Source: Amanita rubescens (lineage: Eukaryota > Basidiomycota > Agaricomycetes > Agaricales > Amanitaceae). Taken from it: a DNA stretch of 64,000 nt. Positions 13,387-26,056 of the stretch are shown one piece after another. Location of the stretch: contig WION01000033.1 in assembly GCA_015039365.1 (NCBI GenBank), forward strand, positions 186,001-250,000, in the 5' to 3' direction. Numbering within the stretch: the stretch's first letter is position 1; the number at the start of each line of letters is the position of its first letter. Both the position numbers and the translations under genes were made by a program. The notes under the pieces were generated by a model. The model searched no databases. It had not been told where the DNA came from and worked only from the letters and a program-made list of their open reading frames with translations.

Positions 13387-14960
13387 TTAGACCTTCCCCA
13401 TCATCTTTTTGCCTTCCATAATCTTATCCTGATTATTCCCAAGTTTGCCGCTTAGCACTTTTATCTCGCCTCTTATCTTATCCAGGAAACTGATCTTCCG
13501 CGGAGAAGCACAATCTGTGCTGTTGGCCATGTCCTTGGTAACCGGCGCGCCTTCTTTGAGATCGGAAACGTTAGTGGTTTCAGCGACTTCTTGAAGTGTC
13601 GGAGATGATGTTCCTGTTGCCTTGTCCACTTCGGCCGTCGGGTATTCCCGTGGACTCTTTCGACTTGCTACGTCACTAGATGCTTGAAACGTGTCCGTGG
13701 CATTCGCGACCGGAAGGCCGTCCTTCTGAATCTCTGGTATCGTTTCCTGGGTTGTCCGTCCTGCAATGATATCATTGTCCGTTTCTGCACTTCCACCTTT
13801 TAGCGATTGTCCATCAGGCCCGCGTTTAAACCAAGCAGGAAATTCTTCCGAAAATGGTTGCTCGGAATCAATATCAGTGACGTTCGCTTGGCCATCGCCA
13901 TTGCGAACCCTCTGCTGATGGAAGTATAGTGGTGAACTCTTCCATGGGCTTGCGTCGCCCGCGAACCGTGACACCCGGCGTTCTGAGCTGGACGATTGAA
14001 CCTCCTGAAGCACAACTATTATAACAATTTCTGACGTGGATTGGAACAAGACGCACCTCTCTTGCCTGGGATGAAGTGAATCGAGGTATGGCTGGCGCTC
14101 GTGAGAGGGTTGAAGTATCGTTTACTCCTGGTTGCACTGGTTCACCCAAGTCCATCTGTCCTCCATTGGTGGCTCCATCGCGGGCTTTGACGAGATCGTT
14201 TATCCCGTTCTTGGTTTTTAAGGTTCTGAGTGGCAAGGCCATATTTTGCATGGAGGGTGTCGTGTCGCTTAGGAGGGACTCAGGGGTTTCCTCCGTCTCG
14301 ATATTAAGCGTCGGGTCTAAAAAATGAGGGGTCCGAAGGCTAAGTAAGGTACGTCTCGGCAAAAAATATATATTTACCTTGTTTGTGATCAACCGCGGCG
14401 GATGAAGCGCGTCGGTTCAGAGGAGACATCTGATAGTGAAACCAAGTGCGCACCTGTTGACCCCTTTTCTCGGCGGTCTCGACCTGTGGAATCTGGCAGG
14501 TAAGGTGACCGTCGAGTGCTAGTTTAAAGGCTCTTACATTCGGAGGCTCTGACATCCTGTGATTCTGTCAAACGGACTTGATTAGATACGCAACGCGTAG
14601 AGAATGACACTCACCTGAACGACGCGCCATTCCCTCTGCGATAATTCGCCGCTCTTGGTCATTTGAATTCATAAGGACATCAGTTAAGCCGCGGGGCCTG
14701 GCTTCATTGTTAGGTGTCATAGGCCGCTGTATATCCATGGAACGAATTGGTGTGTCTGTTGACCTGCCGTCTACAACAGAGAAAGCGCCTTGTAGGCTTT
14801 GTCTAGGGGAATTAAATGAAGTTCGGCAAGACACGAATCCCTGGTCTTTATTTACCCCCGCATCAGGACTGGTCGTAAACCTTGTGTTCGTCTTCCAGTC
14901 CTGAGCAGTCTCGGAGGTGAATGCCCTACCGATGAGTCTCGGAGTTCGCCACAGCATCAT
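13387..14960 (-). CDS. Disordered hypothetical protein with CsbD-like C-terminal segment
   Basis: Best model: exons 14960-14615, 14564-14538, 14483-14394, 14316-14057 and 14004-13387, in phase, about 446 residues. Most is Ser/Thr/Pro-rich and disordered. The final 35 residues (KISFLDKIRGEIKVLSGKLG onward) form an amphipathic Lys-rich segment resembling CsbD-like or conserved C-terminal helices of other basidiomycete proteins. Introns at 14614-14565 (GTGAGT) and 14537-14484 (GTAAGA) are strong; 14393-14317 uses a weak GTTGAT donor. An alternative model starts at ATG 14555 and uses the canonical donor at 14377, giving 351 residues. A further upstream ATG at 15148 could also contribute. No function can be assigned. 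Confidence 0.55.
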
Positions 14961-15171
14961 GGTAGGGTATGGAAGAGTCGCAAATGTCTAACATTCCAAA
15001 ACCCGCACTCAAAACATCGTGACTCGGATGTCACATAATCATCGTATTGAGGTCGTCGGGTGGAAGGACGCGTGAAGGTAGAGGCAGTAGGATTGACGAC
15101 ATGTGCACTAGATCGAGCCAGGCGTGGACACCTTACAGTGATGATCATCTACTGTAGAGGTACGACGCAGC

Positions 15172-17194
15172 CTAGCCAATCTCGTCATTGTTGACCGGAT
15201 AACTGTCATGCATTGTCCAAAGGTCGTTTTCCAGTTCCCTCAACTCGTCTGTTTCCAATCCTACATCCACGCCACCACGGCGAAGAGTATTGTGGATATA
15301 TTCCGCATATCCGGAAAACATTTGTGCCGTCCCTGTGTTATTAGAAATAGAGGACAGAACGGATACAGCTGGTGGTGCATCTTTCCCGATGAACGGAGAA
15401 GCAACGAAATCCGAATCCCGGATCATTGCAGGGTACGATGTTGGCAAAGGGTATGCAAAGGCATGAGTGCTTTAGCCGAAGGGGACCGGTTAGGCAGAAT
15501 AGAGCCAAATTAAGGGCGCGCTTGCCTGGATACGGATGTTCCCTTCATCTTGGCCTCCAAGGACCAGTGCGCGTATCTTTCGAGCAACGGAGGCGAAAAG
15601 CCTCGTGTTACATCTATCCGTGACAATTCTTCCGCACCCTAAACAGCCCTGATTACTAAGGCTGTCAATAAAGGTGCGAACTTACATGTAGAGATTCATT
15701 TGCAGAAAAGTTAAATTGTTGAGTATCAAATGCTGTGGAGATTGACACCGGGAAGCATCCACTGAGCTGGCAGAATGGGCCTACTCCGTCTCGCCTAACC
15801 CGAGCACAGAAATCAGGTATAGTATTGCGATATCTGTCCATTCTTTAACTGCATTTCAGGGGTCATAGTGATGGTGGGAATCGGAACTACGGACCGGAGG
15901 GAAAGGGTCGACGATTCAAGGTGGGTTGATATCACGGCTGACGCTCGGTGTATACTATTTTGCTGGACGGCAATCATCGTGAATACGATATGGCGAAATC
16001 ACCGACACTCACATTCATACCGACCAAGCGCGGGTTACGGTCCGACTGCCATGCCATTGGATTTTGAATCGGAAGGTTCATTGTAACCATTTCGCTTAGA
16101 CTGCGTAGATAGAGCGCATCATTAATGATGGTCCTAACTTGCACCTAGCACATCGGTGAGGTTATGAAACGAATACGCAGTCAGCTTACACCGAGGTTGT
16201 CCGCAATATTAAACGATGCGGTCGATAGGATGGGCACGGCCAGGGACGAAGCTTTGGAAAACTCGTCGCGAAAAGTAGTCAGGAACGTGTTCGTGAAGCC
16301 ACCAAAAGTGTCAACGTCGTTCATAACATGTAATCCCTGGAACATCACAACAAGTTGAACGCTTGATAGGAGTATACTCTACCTGGAAATAATCACATTC
16401 CTCAAGGAACAGTCGCACCGACCCGTCCATGAGGGAGGTGTCCTACAAACGCAGGCATCAATGACAAATATAGAATTTAACTCGTAATTGAACTTACTTC
16501 ATTGTAACGAGAGAATAATCCGGACCCACCCCCCCAGTCTCCGCATTCCAATTCCCCGTATACAGGGTCAGGAACGGGCTGAATGGACCTGGGAGAATAA
16601 AATACACGACTAAAATCGGACCAGTACCGGATATCTTGAAATGAATATTCGTCGCCGTTGTCGGTCTGTGCGGTTTCCGGATCACTGGTCTCCTCGAGCT
16701 TGACATGATATTTGCTTTTTGAAATGGTTGTCTGTCGATGTTGCTCGATGCCATCATTCCTAGAAAAGTCGTTAATGACAGATACCCCTGCACACGGGTG
16801 CGACTTACCAAAGCGGATCGCCGAGCTCTGCATCAACCTCCTCGTTGCCTAATGCATTGTTTTTTGCCAACGTCCCAAAGTTGCCTGATCATATCGATCA
16901 GGCGATACCAATGAATCATCAATGAGGTAAAGACTGACTTTTTCGATCAAAAAGGAGCACTCTAGGGCAGTAAATGGATTGTCCCTATGTCTTCATGGGG
17001 ACCTGAGTCGTCAGGAGGACGAAAACAAGGGTGCAAACCGTTGGGCCGTGCAAAACCTCCTTGAACGACACGTCATGCCGAATTGTGGAATTTTCCGATT
17101 CTTCGAATGACAGGTACGTTTCTTGGGTGTTCCAAAAGTGAGTTCCGATGTAATTAGCTAAAGATCCAGCCTGTATGTACAATATCTCCTTCAT
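15172..17194 (-). CDS. DML1: Misato/DML1 homologue, mitochondrial DNA inheritance and distribution protein
   Basis: DML1/Misato proteins are tubulin-related factors needed for mitochondrial partition and mtDNA inheritance. Eleven exons (17194-17057, 16984-16939, 16884-16809, 16759-16498, 16442-16383, 16336-16190, 16144-16013, 15962-15850, 15794-15686, 15638-15526, 15469-15172) close in phase to about 497 residues, a normal length. The start is fixed by the family N-terminus MKEILYIQAGSLANYIGTHF. The tubulin-like segment II marker DIRYWSDFSRVFYSPRSIQ is near residue 140, followed by the MNDVDTFGGF region and a C-terminal HAFAYPLPTSYP block. The intron 15525-15470 is GC-AG (GCAAGC donor). The gene lies tail-to-head with its minus-strand neighbours. 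Confidence 0.93.
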
Positions 17195-17899
17195 CTGACA
17201 GGAGAGAAGTGTGGCGAATTTGTAACTGTTGTCACGTTGTGATTCACGTGGTCCCCTTGTTTTATTTTATTTTATTTTTTATGGTGCAACTCTTTTTCTT
17301 CGCGTATGTTCAACAGCATCACATTTGCTCAACATTACCCGAGCAACAACTCCTCCGATTTTTCATATGAATAAGAAAAAAATGCGTCTGGCTTACGTGG
17401 CCAACACGCGCTTGCTTTTTCTCCTCGCGGACGTTATTGTATGTGCCTTGCCCATCGGAACTCCGAGAACACAGTCAAAAATAAATTCATATATCCACCG
17501 TTCATCTAATCTCCAGTGCAAGCGGAACGCATTGTGATAAAAGAGACCAGCACCCGTCACTCGCCTATCTACGCCTATCTGCAACAGGTCATGCGGCACG
17601 AGGCTAGATTATCTCGTCCCTGTGGGCGCCCGATATGCAGTCAACCAATCGCTGGATGTTCGTCAAATGTGACAAGTCGTTTATTGTTATGTGATCTCAT
17701 GTTCTAAGATGTCTTACTTTTAGTTGACGCATTATCCCGTGAAAGGCTAGCACATGCGCCGTTTTAGCTGCCAAGATCAACGGACGTTACGGACGTTAAG
17801 ACTTAAAAAGCTTTTGTAGCTCAATAACGTATTTGGTTAGGTCATTGGATGGAATATGCCATTATACTGTAAAGCTATACATCTACATGCATCAAAAAT
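17195..17899. other. Intergenic
   Basis: Separates the DML1 start from the end of the WOPR gene. A T-rich stretch near 17262-17281 is the only feature seen. Confidence 0.45.
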
Positions 17900-19110
17900 T
17901 TATAGCACGACGCGTAGCTTGTCAAGCGCTCTACGGTCTTCCGGGGTCAAAGGGGCGTAAGAAGACGGGGATGAAGCAGTGTTGCGTGGAGGTTTTAGTT
18001 GAGGTAGTGCAAGAGCCGAATTTCGTTTCGCAGGGTCACGACTGTCGGTAATAGGAGGAAGGATGTTGGTTCGACCTTGAGGAAAGGGAAGATGTCTCCC
18101 GTGCATCAGGGCAGCAGTCATTAGTGATGGCGACGTTCCATTTGATGCATGGGGGCTTCTGGGTGGACTCGGATACTGTCCAACTGGTGACAACGGCGAA
18201 CCGTGTCCTGATTCTTCCTGAAACTCGCTGTCATCGGAATAATAAGAATAGCGGTCGCTTCTTGCAGTCGACGTTTTGCTGTTCAGAAAGATGCCCTGTG
18301 GGACGCGGATGGTGCGTAGATAGTCGTAGCTCTCTATCACCGGCAAATGCATATAGTCGTTCCCCTGGTCACCCTTGTCAATTTTTTATGTATATTGGTG
18401 AAAGAAATGTCCTATACCGAAAAATATGCGACAACATGCCATTTCCGGGTCTCACCAGTTTCAGGGAAGTTTACTGTTGCCGAGTACGTTTGCTTCGTAA
18501 GTCCGTTTGGTTTCGAAGGCCGGTCTTTGCGCCTCACTGGTGGCGGTATGACGGCATTAGGATCTGACGCTCTTCGTGCTCTAGATATATCCGTTAGTTG
18601 GGGCGATAAGCGTATTTGGAAATTACGCAAACCCACCTGCGTGCTGCCTTTGCATCTCTTTCTTCCTGCGTGGTCTCAATCTTTTCTTCGTAGAAGAGGT
18701 AATCACCTCTCATTCTACTTTGGGACCTAACGCGGAATGTTCAGTTTCCCGATGCGATCGCGAATGAAAACTCCTTTACCAACGTCGGCCATCCGTCCAT
18801 CTCAGAAGACCACCTTCGTCTTGGGCTTCCTCCCATACGTAAACATGACCACTCCTAAGTTCCTCTCGCTCGCTGGAGAGGAGACGTCGTTTGATGAGTG
18901 GTAGCAGATTTCGCCTTACGGCTTCCAAGACAACATGCGCATCATGAGCGTCTCGGATATCTGCAAAGCATTACATTAACAATAATGTTTGATGCATTCT
19001 GCATAACAGCATTATGGTAACTCACGAAGTGATGGATGGGTGATAGTGCCAGTACCGTTGGCCGGGGGGTAAGAGTAAGCAGGTGCAAAAGACATCTGGG
19101 GAGGGGACAT
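17900..19110 (-). CDS. Gti1/Pac2 (WOPR) family transcriptional regulator
   Basis: WOPR proteins (Wor1, Ryp1, Pac2, Gti1) are fungal DNA-binding regulators of morphology, mating and virulence-type switches. Five exons, 19110-19026, 18960-18780, 18726-18637, 18580-18418 and 18373-17900, join in phase to 330 residues. WOPRa spans about residues 29-115, with RSGHVYVWEE and WTDGRRWSQSRMRGDYLFY, the latter built across the intron at 18779-18727. WOPRb follows with LTKQTYSATVNFPETGETR and KWHVVAYFS. The C-terminal 150 residues are Ser/Pro-rich and probably disordered. The two boxes are close together, as is normal. It is one of the shorter members of the family. Target genes cannot be read from sequence. 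Confidence 0.92.
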
Positions 19111-21531
19111 TCAAAGTATGTGATAGAACCATACGCTTATATCAATGTTGAAGCATGCAGTGACGTTAAAGTCACCAGGATTTCGGCAACTTGACGGAAA
19201 GAGAACGCCAGCGAATTGCGTTTTTCATAACCTGATTAGAAAATGTTTAATTGCACCGTGTATGCATGAATGTCCCGGAGCATCATGACAATGACGCCAC
19301 GGATCTGGGATACTTTAATCGCCTCCTACGGCCCGGACTTGTGACAGGCGAACCAACATGTGGGGATTACTGCCGATTCTTCGATACAACTGTCGTCGGG
19401 GCTTCTACGTGTGAACAGATCTCTAAGCTTCGCAAATGGTCCAGGGCAGCCGCAGCGACAAGAGCCATCAAAGCTTGTGACTCGAGGCAGACAATATAGA
19501 CATCAACTCGTTTCTCACAGTTTAAGCAGAGTAGCTAACGTCAGGGCCGCTCTCAGGGGGATCATCGGTGCACACGCCGTTTTTCTGCTCTGCGCCAGCG
19601 TTGCAGAGATACGGTTCTCGGAGTCAACGCCACAACACATCGCAGTCGATGGCAAATGAAAAGGTGACAGACATCTGCCCCGGAGCGAGCCGTGCGTGAG
19701 ATCGGAGATGCTTCGGTGCTGCTTCCGAGCCGATTATCCCACGCACTCATCAATCTATCGCGTGCGTGGCATCAGAAGCATATCCAATCCTAACCACTAG
19801 CACGCTGCAAACCTGCAGGCATGCCTATGATGACCTAGCGTGCGTTGTCTAAGCTTCTAGCAAAGTCTATCTTGTGGAATTGCACCAAAAGGACGTACAC
19901 GTTGTGCATGCTAACGTTATATGTCGTCCATGTGGACCATGAAAAAGTCATTGCCAGCAACCCAGCTTGTTCGCTTCCCATTATAAACCACGTCTCGGGG
20001 ACCCAGTGGTGCGCTTATTACTAATCCGTGATTTCATGCTTGGGCCTAACCCGCATGTCGACAGATTCTGACTGTCTTCTCAAGAAAGAGTGAATGCAAG
20101 GACAGAGTACTTACGCATTGTAAGCAGGAGACATGTGAAAAATGTGGATTTAATCGCACTAGGCGACATTTATTATTGTTCGTCGGAACCCCAAGGGTTT
20201 AAGTAACCTTGCTAAACGATTTTGTCAAAATGAGCGCTCGAGGAGGCTTTATAATTAAGGTTTTCCGATGAATGCCAAAACCCTTGATGGAATGAAATAA
20301 TTCGCAAGCTGTCTACAACGCTAAAGGTTTATACAGGAGTAGCTGAACTTTGGACAAGGAAAAGCAACACTCTCACCTTATCAGGAAAATAGTAAATGAA
20401 AGAACTTGAAGAAGCACCGCGTCGCAAATATAGTGTCTTTATAGCACTGATAGTGGTACTTAGCGGGAGAGTCCGGGGAGTTCTGATATACTTTCGGGCT
20501 TGCCCGGTGAGCATATTAGCCGAGGTAGCAAACCCAATAATACGTAACATTATGTTATTAAACTTCTTAGCTCCAAAGTCTTTTCGGGAGAACAACACGC
20601 TACTCACAAGCTCGTTAATTCAATGCGAAACTTTCTACAACCGATCAGAACGAACCTCCTGGAAAGAAATAAAAAGCGGCAAAAAAATGACACGAAACGT
20701 CAAACGTTCGCGTTTTACATTGGCATATACACTTTGGTGTCAAGCTGGACAAAAAAACTGGGTGTTTCAAATGCATATTGCTTTGAGTGGCGGTTGCTAG
20801 AGGAATCGTCGAACAGATTTGCGCGATTGGTAAGTGGGGGGAACGGTTATGATCGGCTTGGGAGTCCAGACTTACAAATAGCATTGGCTAGCCTCGCCTA
20901 CCAATTGATATTACCCTTCGATGAAACTGACGTCAGTGTCCAATGACGCGAAACTTCCTTTCAACTAGAGTGCTGATCCGCTATGCATTCCCTTTGTCAT
21001 GCAAGCGTTAGGAGTCAAACTCTATCAATCGATGGACCTGGTCGCATATTGTTAGTGACGCAAGGCGAGTTATCTTGACGCACCTTATCTAGTTCTAATC
21101 ACGGTGTTTGGTGGCCTAGCGATGGTAACTTAGCCCCTTGGAACTATTGCCACATCAATGCACGTTATAGTTTGATTTGGATTGCCCTTCCTATACCGTG
21201 GCGGGGCCATGTGTAGCACCACGCTCCGGGGATACCATTGACACGAGTTTGGGACTTCTGGTCTCAAGACTCTTACGTCTTTCAGCGAATTCCAAAATAA
21301 TAATTAGTGTCTGTGCCTGATACGATGTTGTGCTATGTAGGGTATGTAGTAATTTACAATGTACAATACGACCTGGTCCATCCTTCACTACATGCAAGCT
21401 CAAAGCGCCAAAGTCCTCGACTCTCTAATCTTACAGTCCAAGAGATAGAATAGTGAACCAAGAAGGTAGAAAAGCACTGAATGCCGGAGAACCGGCATGA
21501 AAAGAAACATCAAGCGCCTTTACGATGCCGG
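19111..21531. other. Long intergenic region without a supported gene
   Basis: About 2.4 kb. It includes the WOPR promoter. Frames at 20396-20946 (+) and 20329-20884 (-) overlap and look random. No transposon ends or tandem repeats recognised. Confidence 0.35.
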
Positions 21532-24500
21532 CTAGAGAGATGTAGGTTCAAGTACGTCCGGTTTGAACCTTAGCCGCGCCAGTATCACACTATCCCAGCC
21601 GTCCCCCGCATTGGATATGCAACTAGCGGAGGACGGCGTGACAGTGTGAGATTCATTATAGACGGGTCCGCCTACTTTCGGAGAGACATGCGTATCTGTT
21701 GTGAATAGTCCCCAAGGTTGTCCGTTTTTTGGAGCCGCATACACGTTGAAATGAAGCTGTAGTTGCATCAGTCTATGTCGACAAGTAGGACAATTTGCTT
21801 ACTTGGCAATCAGGATGTTTGTGGCTGACGTACAAGGCGTAATCAGGACTATTCAGAGTTCCAATGACTGGCGATTATGAATGAGCAATGATGCAGTGAA
21901 ACATCTTGCGACTCACCAAGGTAAAGGTTTTCTCTCGTGATAGGATGATCAGAACCATAAATCTTGAGGATGCGATCAACGTTATCAGAAAACCATCTCT
22001 TTGGCACTTCGAGGCTCTCCATATATCGATAGATAGTTGTTTCGGTACAGAGATAGGCTGCTTTGTGTCCGCCTCGAAGGAGAAACGAGTGTCGTCTGCC
22101 AACGGATCGGCTAATCTAACCGTTAGAGACGTGTATATCCAAAACACGACTGCGTACCGCTCGCTATTCCGGAAGGTGAGGAGTCCGTGAAGCATATCGA
22201 GGCCTCGTTGAGCCGCATTTCGCTTGTCCTGCCTCTGCATTCCAACATCGGACTTACCGTACCCGTCCAAGGAAGGTATTTTCCTCGCCTCTTCATCGGA
22301 AGCTTTTTGGGGTGCGTACGAGTTGAACAAAGTTACGAAACTACCTGATGGTTTCAAGAGATAGCCAACAGCGCCTAATTTGACAGGGCTAGGATCCCAC
22401 AACGGCAACGTCACTAATAACAATCAATCAACTAAACTAACTTGACAAAAAAAAGCGACATACGAGATGGGTGGAAGTCATGGGTCAATAGCATTCGATA
22501 CCGCATTTCGTTCTTTCTCTCGAGTGCTCTATCGTCGCGGAGAACTGGAGATTCGTAACCGTCAGGTCCCGGAAAAACAAAGCTCTCTGACGAAGTAGAT
22601 GGATCATATGAAAGTACAGAAGATGCCCGAGTTGACGGTTCTGAGGACGTATACAAGACGTGATCAGACCGGCGCACGCGCTGCGTTGCGACAGTATCTT
22701 CCATGTGAACATGAGGCTGACCAGAATGATGTGGTCTAGTTTCTTCAGAGCTACGACCTATGTTACCGTAAGCATGCTAGTAACACTACGTCTAGAATAC
22801 GTTACTTACTATATGCACTGTTCGGCAGCGGAGAAGGCCTCATATCAGGAGAAAGCCTAGAAACACGGTGGTCGTCGGATACCGGCCTTCTGGGAGTGTT
22901 GGGCTCATCAGAATTTTGGCCTCCGCTCTTGCGGATCGCCTTCATCTCGTGAACAATCTTGGTAAATGACGGTCGCAGTGTTGGATCGCGGCTCCAGCAG
23001 GCCTGGACAAGTTCCCGCAGAGCCAAGCTATTGAAGGGGACCTCTGGAAAAGGAGGGCGTCGGTCCTCGTCTGATAGCCGAATTAGTCGAGAGAACAGAA
23101 AAATAGATTATCATTACCTAACACGAAACGGCGGACGTCATTGTCATCAGACAAGGCCCAGGGGATGCGTCCCATGAGCAATATCTCAATGCAACAGATG
23201 CCGTACGCGTATACATCCATTGCCGGAGTCAGGTCGATGGCACCTGCCATCAACTCAGGCGCTTGCCAGCGAAGTGTCCCGTCTGCAGAACATCTCAGCA
23301 TATCAAAATAAGGTTGGTTTTCGGTCAACTCACGTGGAAGCGGCGTCCCGCTGATGCGGTACGCCTCCGACTTCATTTCGCTTTGGCCGAAGTCCGAGAT
23401 TACACAGCGGAGACGGTCATCGACGAGCACGTTGGCAGCCTAATGCACCAGGGTCAGTTAAGTTCCGCTAGCGTTGCAGGTATGCGTACTTTTAAATCAC
23501 CATGGAGGACACCGAACAGCTCTCTTTCTCCACGTACAATCTTTACGTTGTGAAGATACTCCATCCCTTTAGCGATTTCAAGCATGAAGCGGTAAAGATC
23601 CCATTCCTTTGGAATGTCGCCCATGCTGGGGGGTCGGTCCTGACGCCCTGGGAAACTTCCTGTAAGGCTACTCCTAAGCAACGAATCGCGAGCCGGACTT
23701 GACTTTCGAACTGAAGCAGACGACACGGATTGAGCTAGGGGTGCAGGGAAACTACCGTATTCCAATTGTAGTCGACGTAGGTATTCAGGCAAACTACCAT
23801 TCTTGGCATATGGGCTGACGAAGAACCAGGGAGGGTCGCACGAAGTGCTACTGGCGCCGTAGAGCTCGAGGACATGGGGGTGATGCAGAGATTTCCATAT
23901 CTCGACTTCATTGACGAAGAGCTTGCGAGGTGTGGTTTCTGCCAGGACCTTGATCGCTACAGTGCGCCCGCGCCATTTGCCTTTGTAAACGTCTGAAAAG
24001 AAGCCCATGCCTATCTTTTCTTCCCGATCTACTTCATATCTAACATCTAGATTGAGCATCTAGTCCACGGACAGCAAAAGGTACTCGCCTTGTAATCGTC
24101 CAGCTCGGTAATGTGGATTCCAACCCTTTACTCATCCTCCTGAGAGCGTCGAGCCCACTTTCAATGAATTCGCGATCTAAAGTGTCCCGTGCGCGACTAT
24201 TGCTTGTTGAACCAGCGCTTGTAGCATTGGTATCGTCGCTTTCCTGGCTACTCTCAGTCTTTGAGCGCTTCATTGCGGGTGCTGGCTTGCTTTTGAACGA
24301 TTTTAGAGTCATGCGGCGTGCGATAAAGCTAGGCCTGGTGTTTCTGGCGCTAATCGCGGGTTGGACGTCCGCGTCTTCTTGGACCGCTGACTCCATCACT
24401 TGCGTACTATTGGGTGAATCACGTTCGAGGAGCTTTTCCAGCGCACGCTGTAACGTTTTCATCGCTTCGGGCATCTCGTCCCTCCCGATCTGCAGGACTT

Positions 24501-26056
24501 CCAGCATCTGCGCGTCGTTGGTTGTTTGGATGGCGGTGCCTAATAGACGACGGAGATCGGCCAAGTCCTTCGCAGCATCGTAAGAGTTTTGTCTAGTCCG
24601 AATTTCTTGTAGAGCAGGGAGCACATGAGCCTCGTGGGCATCGTTGAATACCAGCTCTGGTTGCGCGACTTGCCGGGACGTGTCGTCAGCGGAAATAGGA
24701 AACGCGGGCGGCAGCAGCGACTCTGGAGAGTCAATTGGTGGGATCGAAGTCGAGTTCTCGACGCCGGTCAATAGCAAAGCATTTGACGGCGGGCTCGCAT
24801 GAACAATGGTTTCAAGAATCGCACGGGTATCTTGTTGCCGTTGTAATTCTGAAGCCTGAACTTGCTTCAAAATGCGGAGCTGGATAGATATCTAAACAAA
24901 GGGCATTCAACATCGAGAACTGTGAAATTTATCACAATAAACTTACACTGAACATGCTAAGCGCATCCGTTAACGCCTTATCACATTCGGAAATCTGGCG
25001 GAGTATATCGTCGCGCTTCAAATAACGCTTGATAAAGGGACGATGGTTGAGTTTATGAATCAGGTCGTACACAAGAGAGAACGACCTGATTGATAATGAT
25101 TAACATTGAAAGCGAGAGTTGGTTTCACATACTCTATCAACTTGTTCACAGGAGCGGCAAGGTCACCACCAACGACGTCACCAGCGTCCCTTATCTCTTC
25201 ACGAACAGAAATGAGAATGTCGGCGCAGCGTTCAGTCAAACGGAGGCAGGCAGTTCGGTTCATCTGTTAGATAGTGAGATAAAGCAATGGGGAGACACTT
25301 CTAGTCTTACGTCGACCGTAATTAGCCCATCCCATATTTCAAGTAGGGTCCGTGCAGCGGGCGCCAATCCGGGGAGAGGTACAATCTCAAGCAGATCGAT
25401 ACCGGCGCCCAACGTCTCGTGGATGATATCAGTCGTAGGTCCCAGGACCGAAGCAGCAGCGTGAACAACGCGCTAAAAAATCAGTAAATATGCGCGTTTT
25501 TCGAACATGGAAGACGGTATATGCGCACCGCTTTGACTTGCTGCCATCCTGCGATAGGCTCCTGCAGCTCAAGATTCTTCCCCTTGTGTTCATTCTTGGT
25601 CCACCATCCGTGGGGGGAATTGTTGCGCTGGGACGCGCGTCTTGCTTCGTCGTGATTTCCCCATTGGGTAATAGTGTCACCCAACTGCCCAAGAGGAGAC
25701 CGGGAGCGGGATTTAAACGAAGAACCACCCGAATCGCCGAAATGGCCGGGAAGAGAAAGCGCTGACGAGTAAATGGGAGCCGCAGACAAAGGCGCCAGAG
25801 CAGCGAGAGGATGACTGACGGAGGATGACAGGCTTTGTTCACGGACAGTAGAGGAGGAATCTCTCCGTGACCTGGGCGGGGTGGCTCTCGGAGAAGTCGC
25901 CTTTGGAGAGGACGTGGTCGAAGGCGATATCACCCGGAACGAGGAGGAGAGGTCAACTAGGGAAGATGCACGAACTGTTGATGTTGATTCAGAGATGGAG
26001 AAGGCAGAATGGTCGCTGAGCGAGGATAAAACTGAAGCAGAAGATGGGGTGGACAT
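21532..26056 (-). CDS. TKL-type protein kinase with MLKL-like N-terminal region and fungal C-terminal domain
   Basis: Fourteen exons close in phase to about 1287 residues: 26056-25529, 25472-25311, 25263-25133, 25085-24947, 24891-24089, 24039-23490, 23439-23334, 23282-23118, 23070-22810, 22757-22464, 22413-22158, 22095-21917, 21867-21803 and 21756-21532. Residues 1-176 are Ser-rich. About 177-330 form an amphipathic four-helix-type region like the adaptor/MLKL N-terminal domains of basidiomycete kinases. A Ser-rich linker follows. The kinase (about 588-900) has GMGFFSDVYKG, VAIKVL, HGDLKAANVLV, ISDFGQ and WQAPELM. The last 330 residues are a conserved fungal domain of unknown role (LPLWDPSPVKLGAVGYL, then GTLNSPDYALYVSHKHPD). 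The catalytic HRD reads HGD, common in fungal TKLs. The intron 24088-24040 is GC-AG. ATG 26056 is the first in phase. Confidence 0.88.

Noticed and set aside
23418..23540. Kinase HGD motif as evidence of a dead kinase
   Set aside because: HGD in place of HRD is frequent in fungal TKL kinases and the Asp, Lys, DFG and APE are present, so inactivity cannot be claimed.
24113..24583. 156-codon plus-strand frame over the kinase gene
   Set aside because: It is antisense to exon 5 of the kinase, which has family support and consistent phase.
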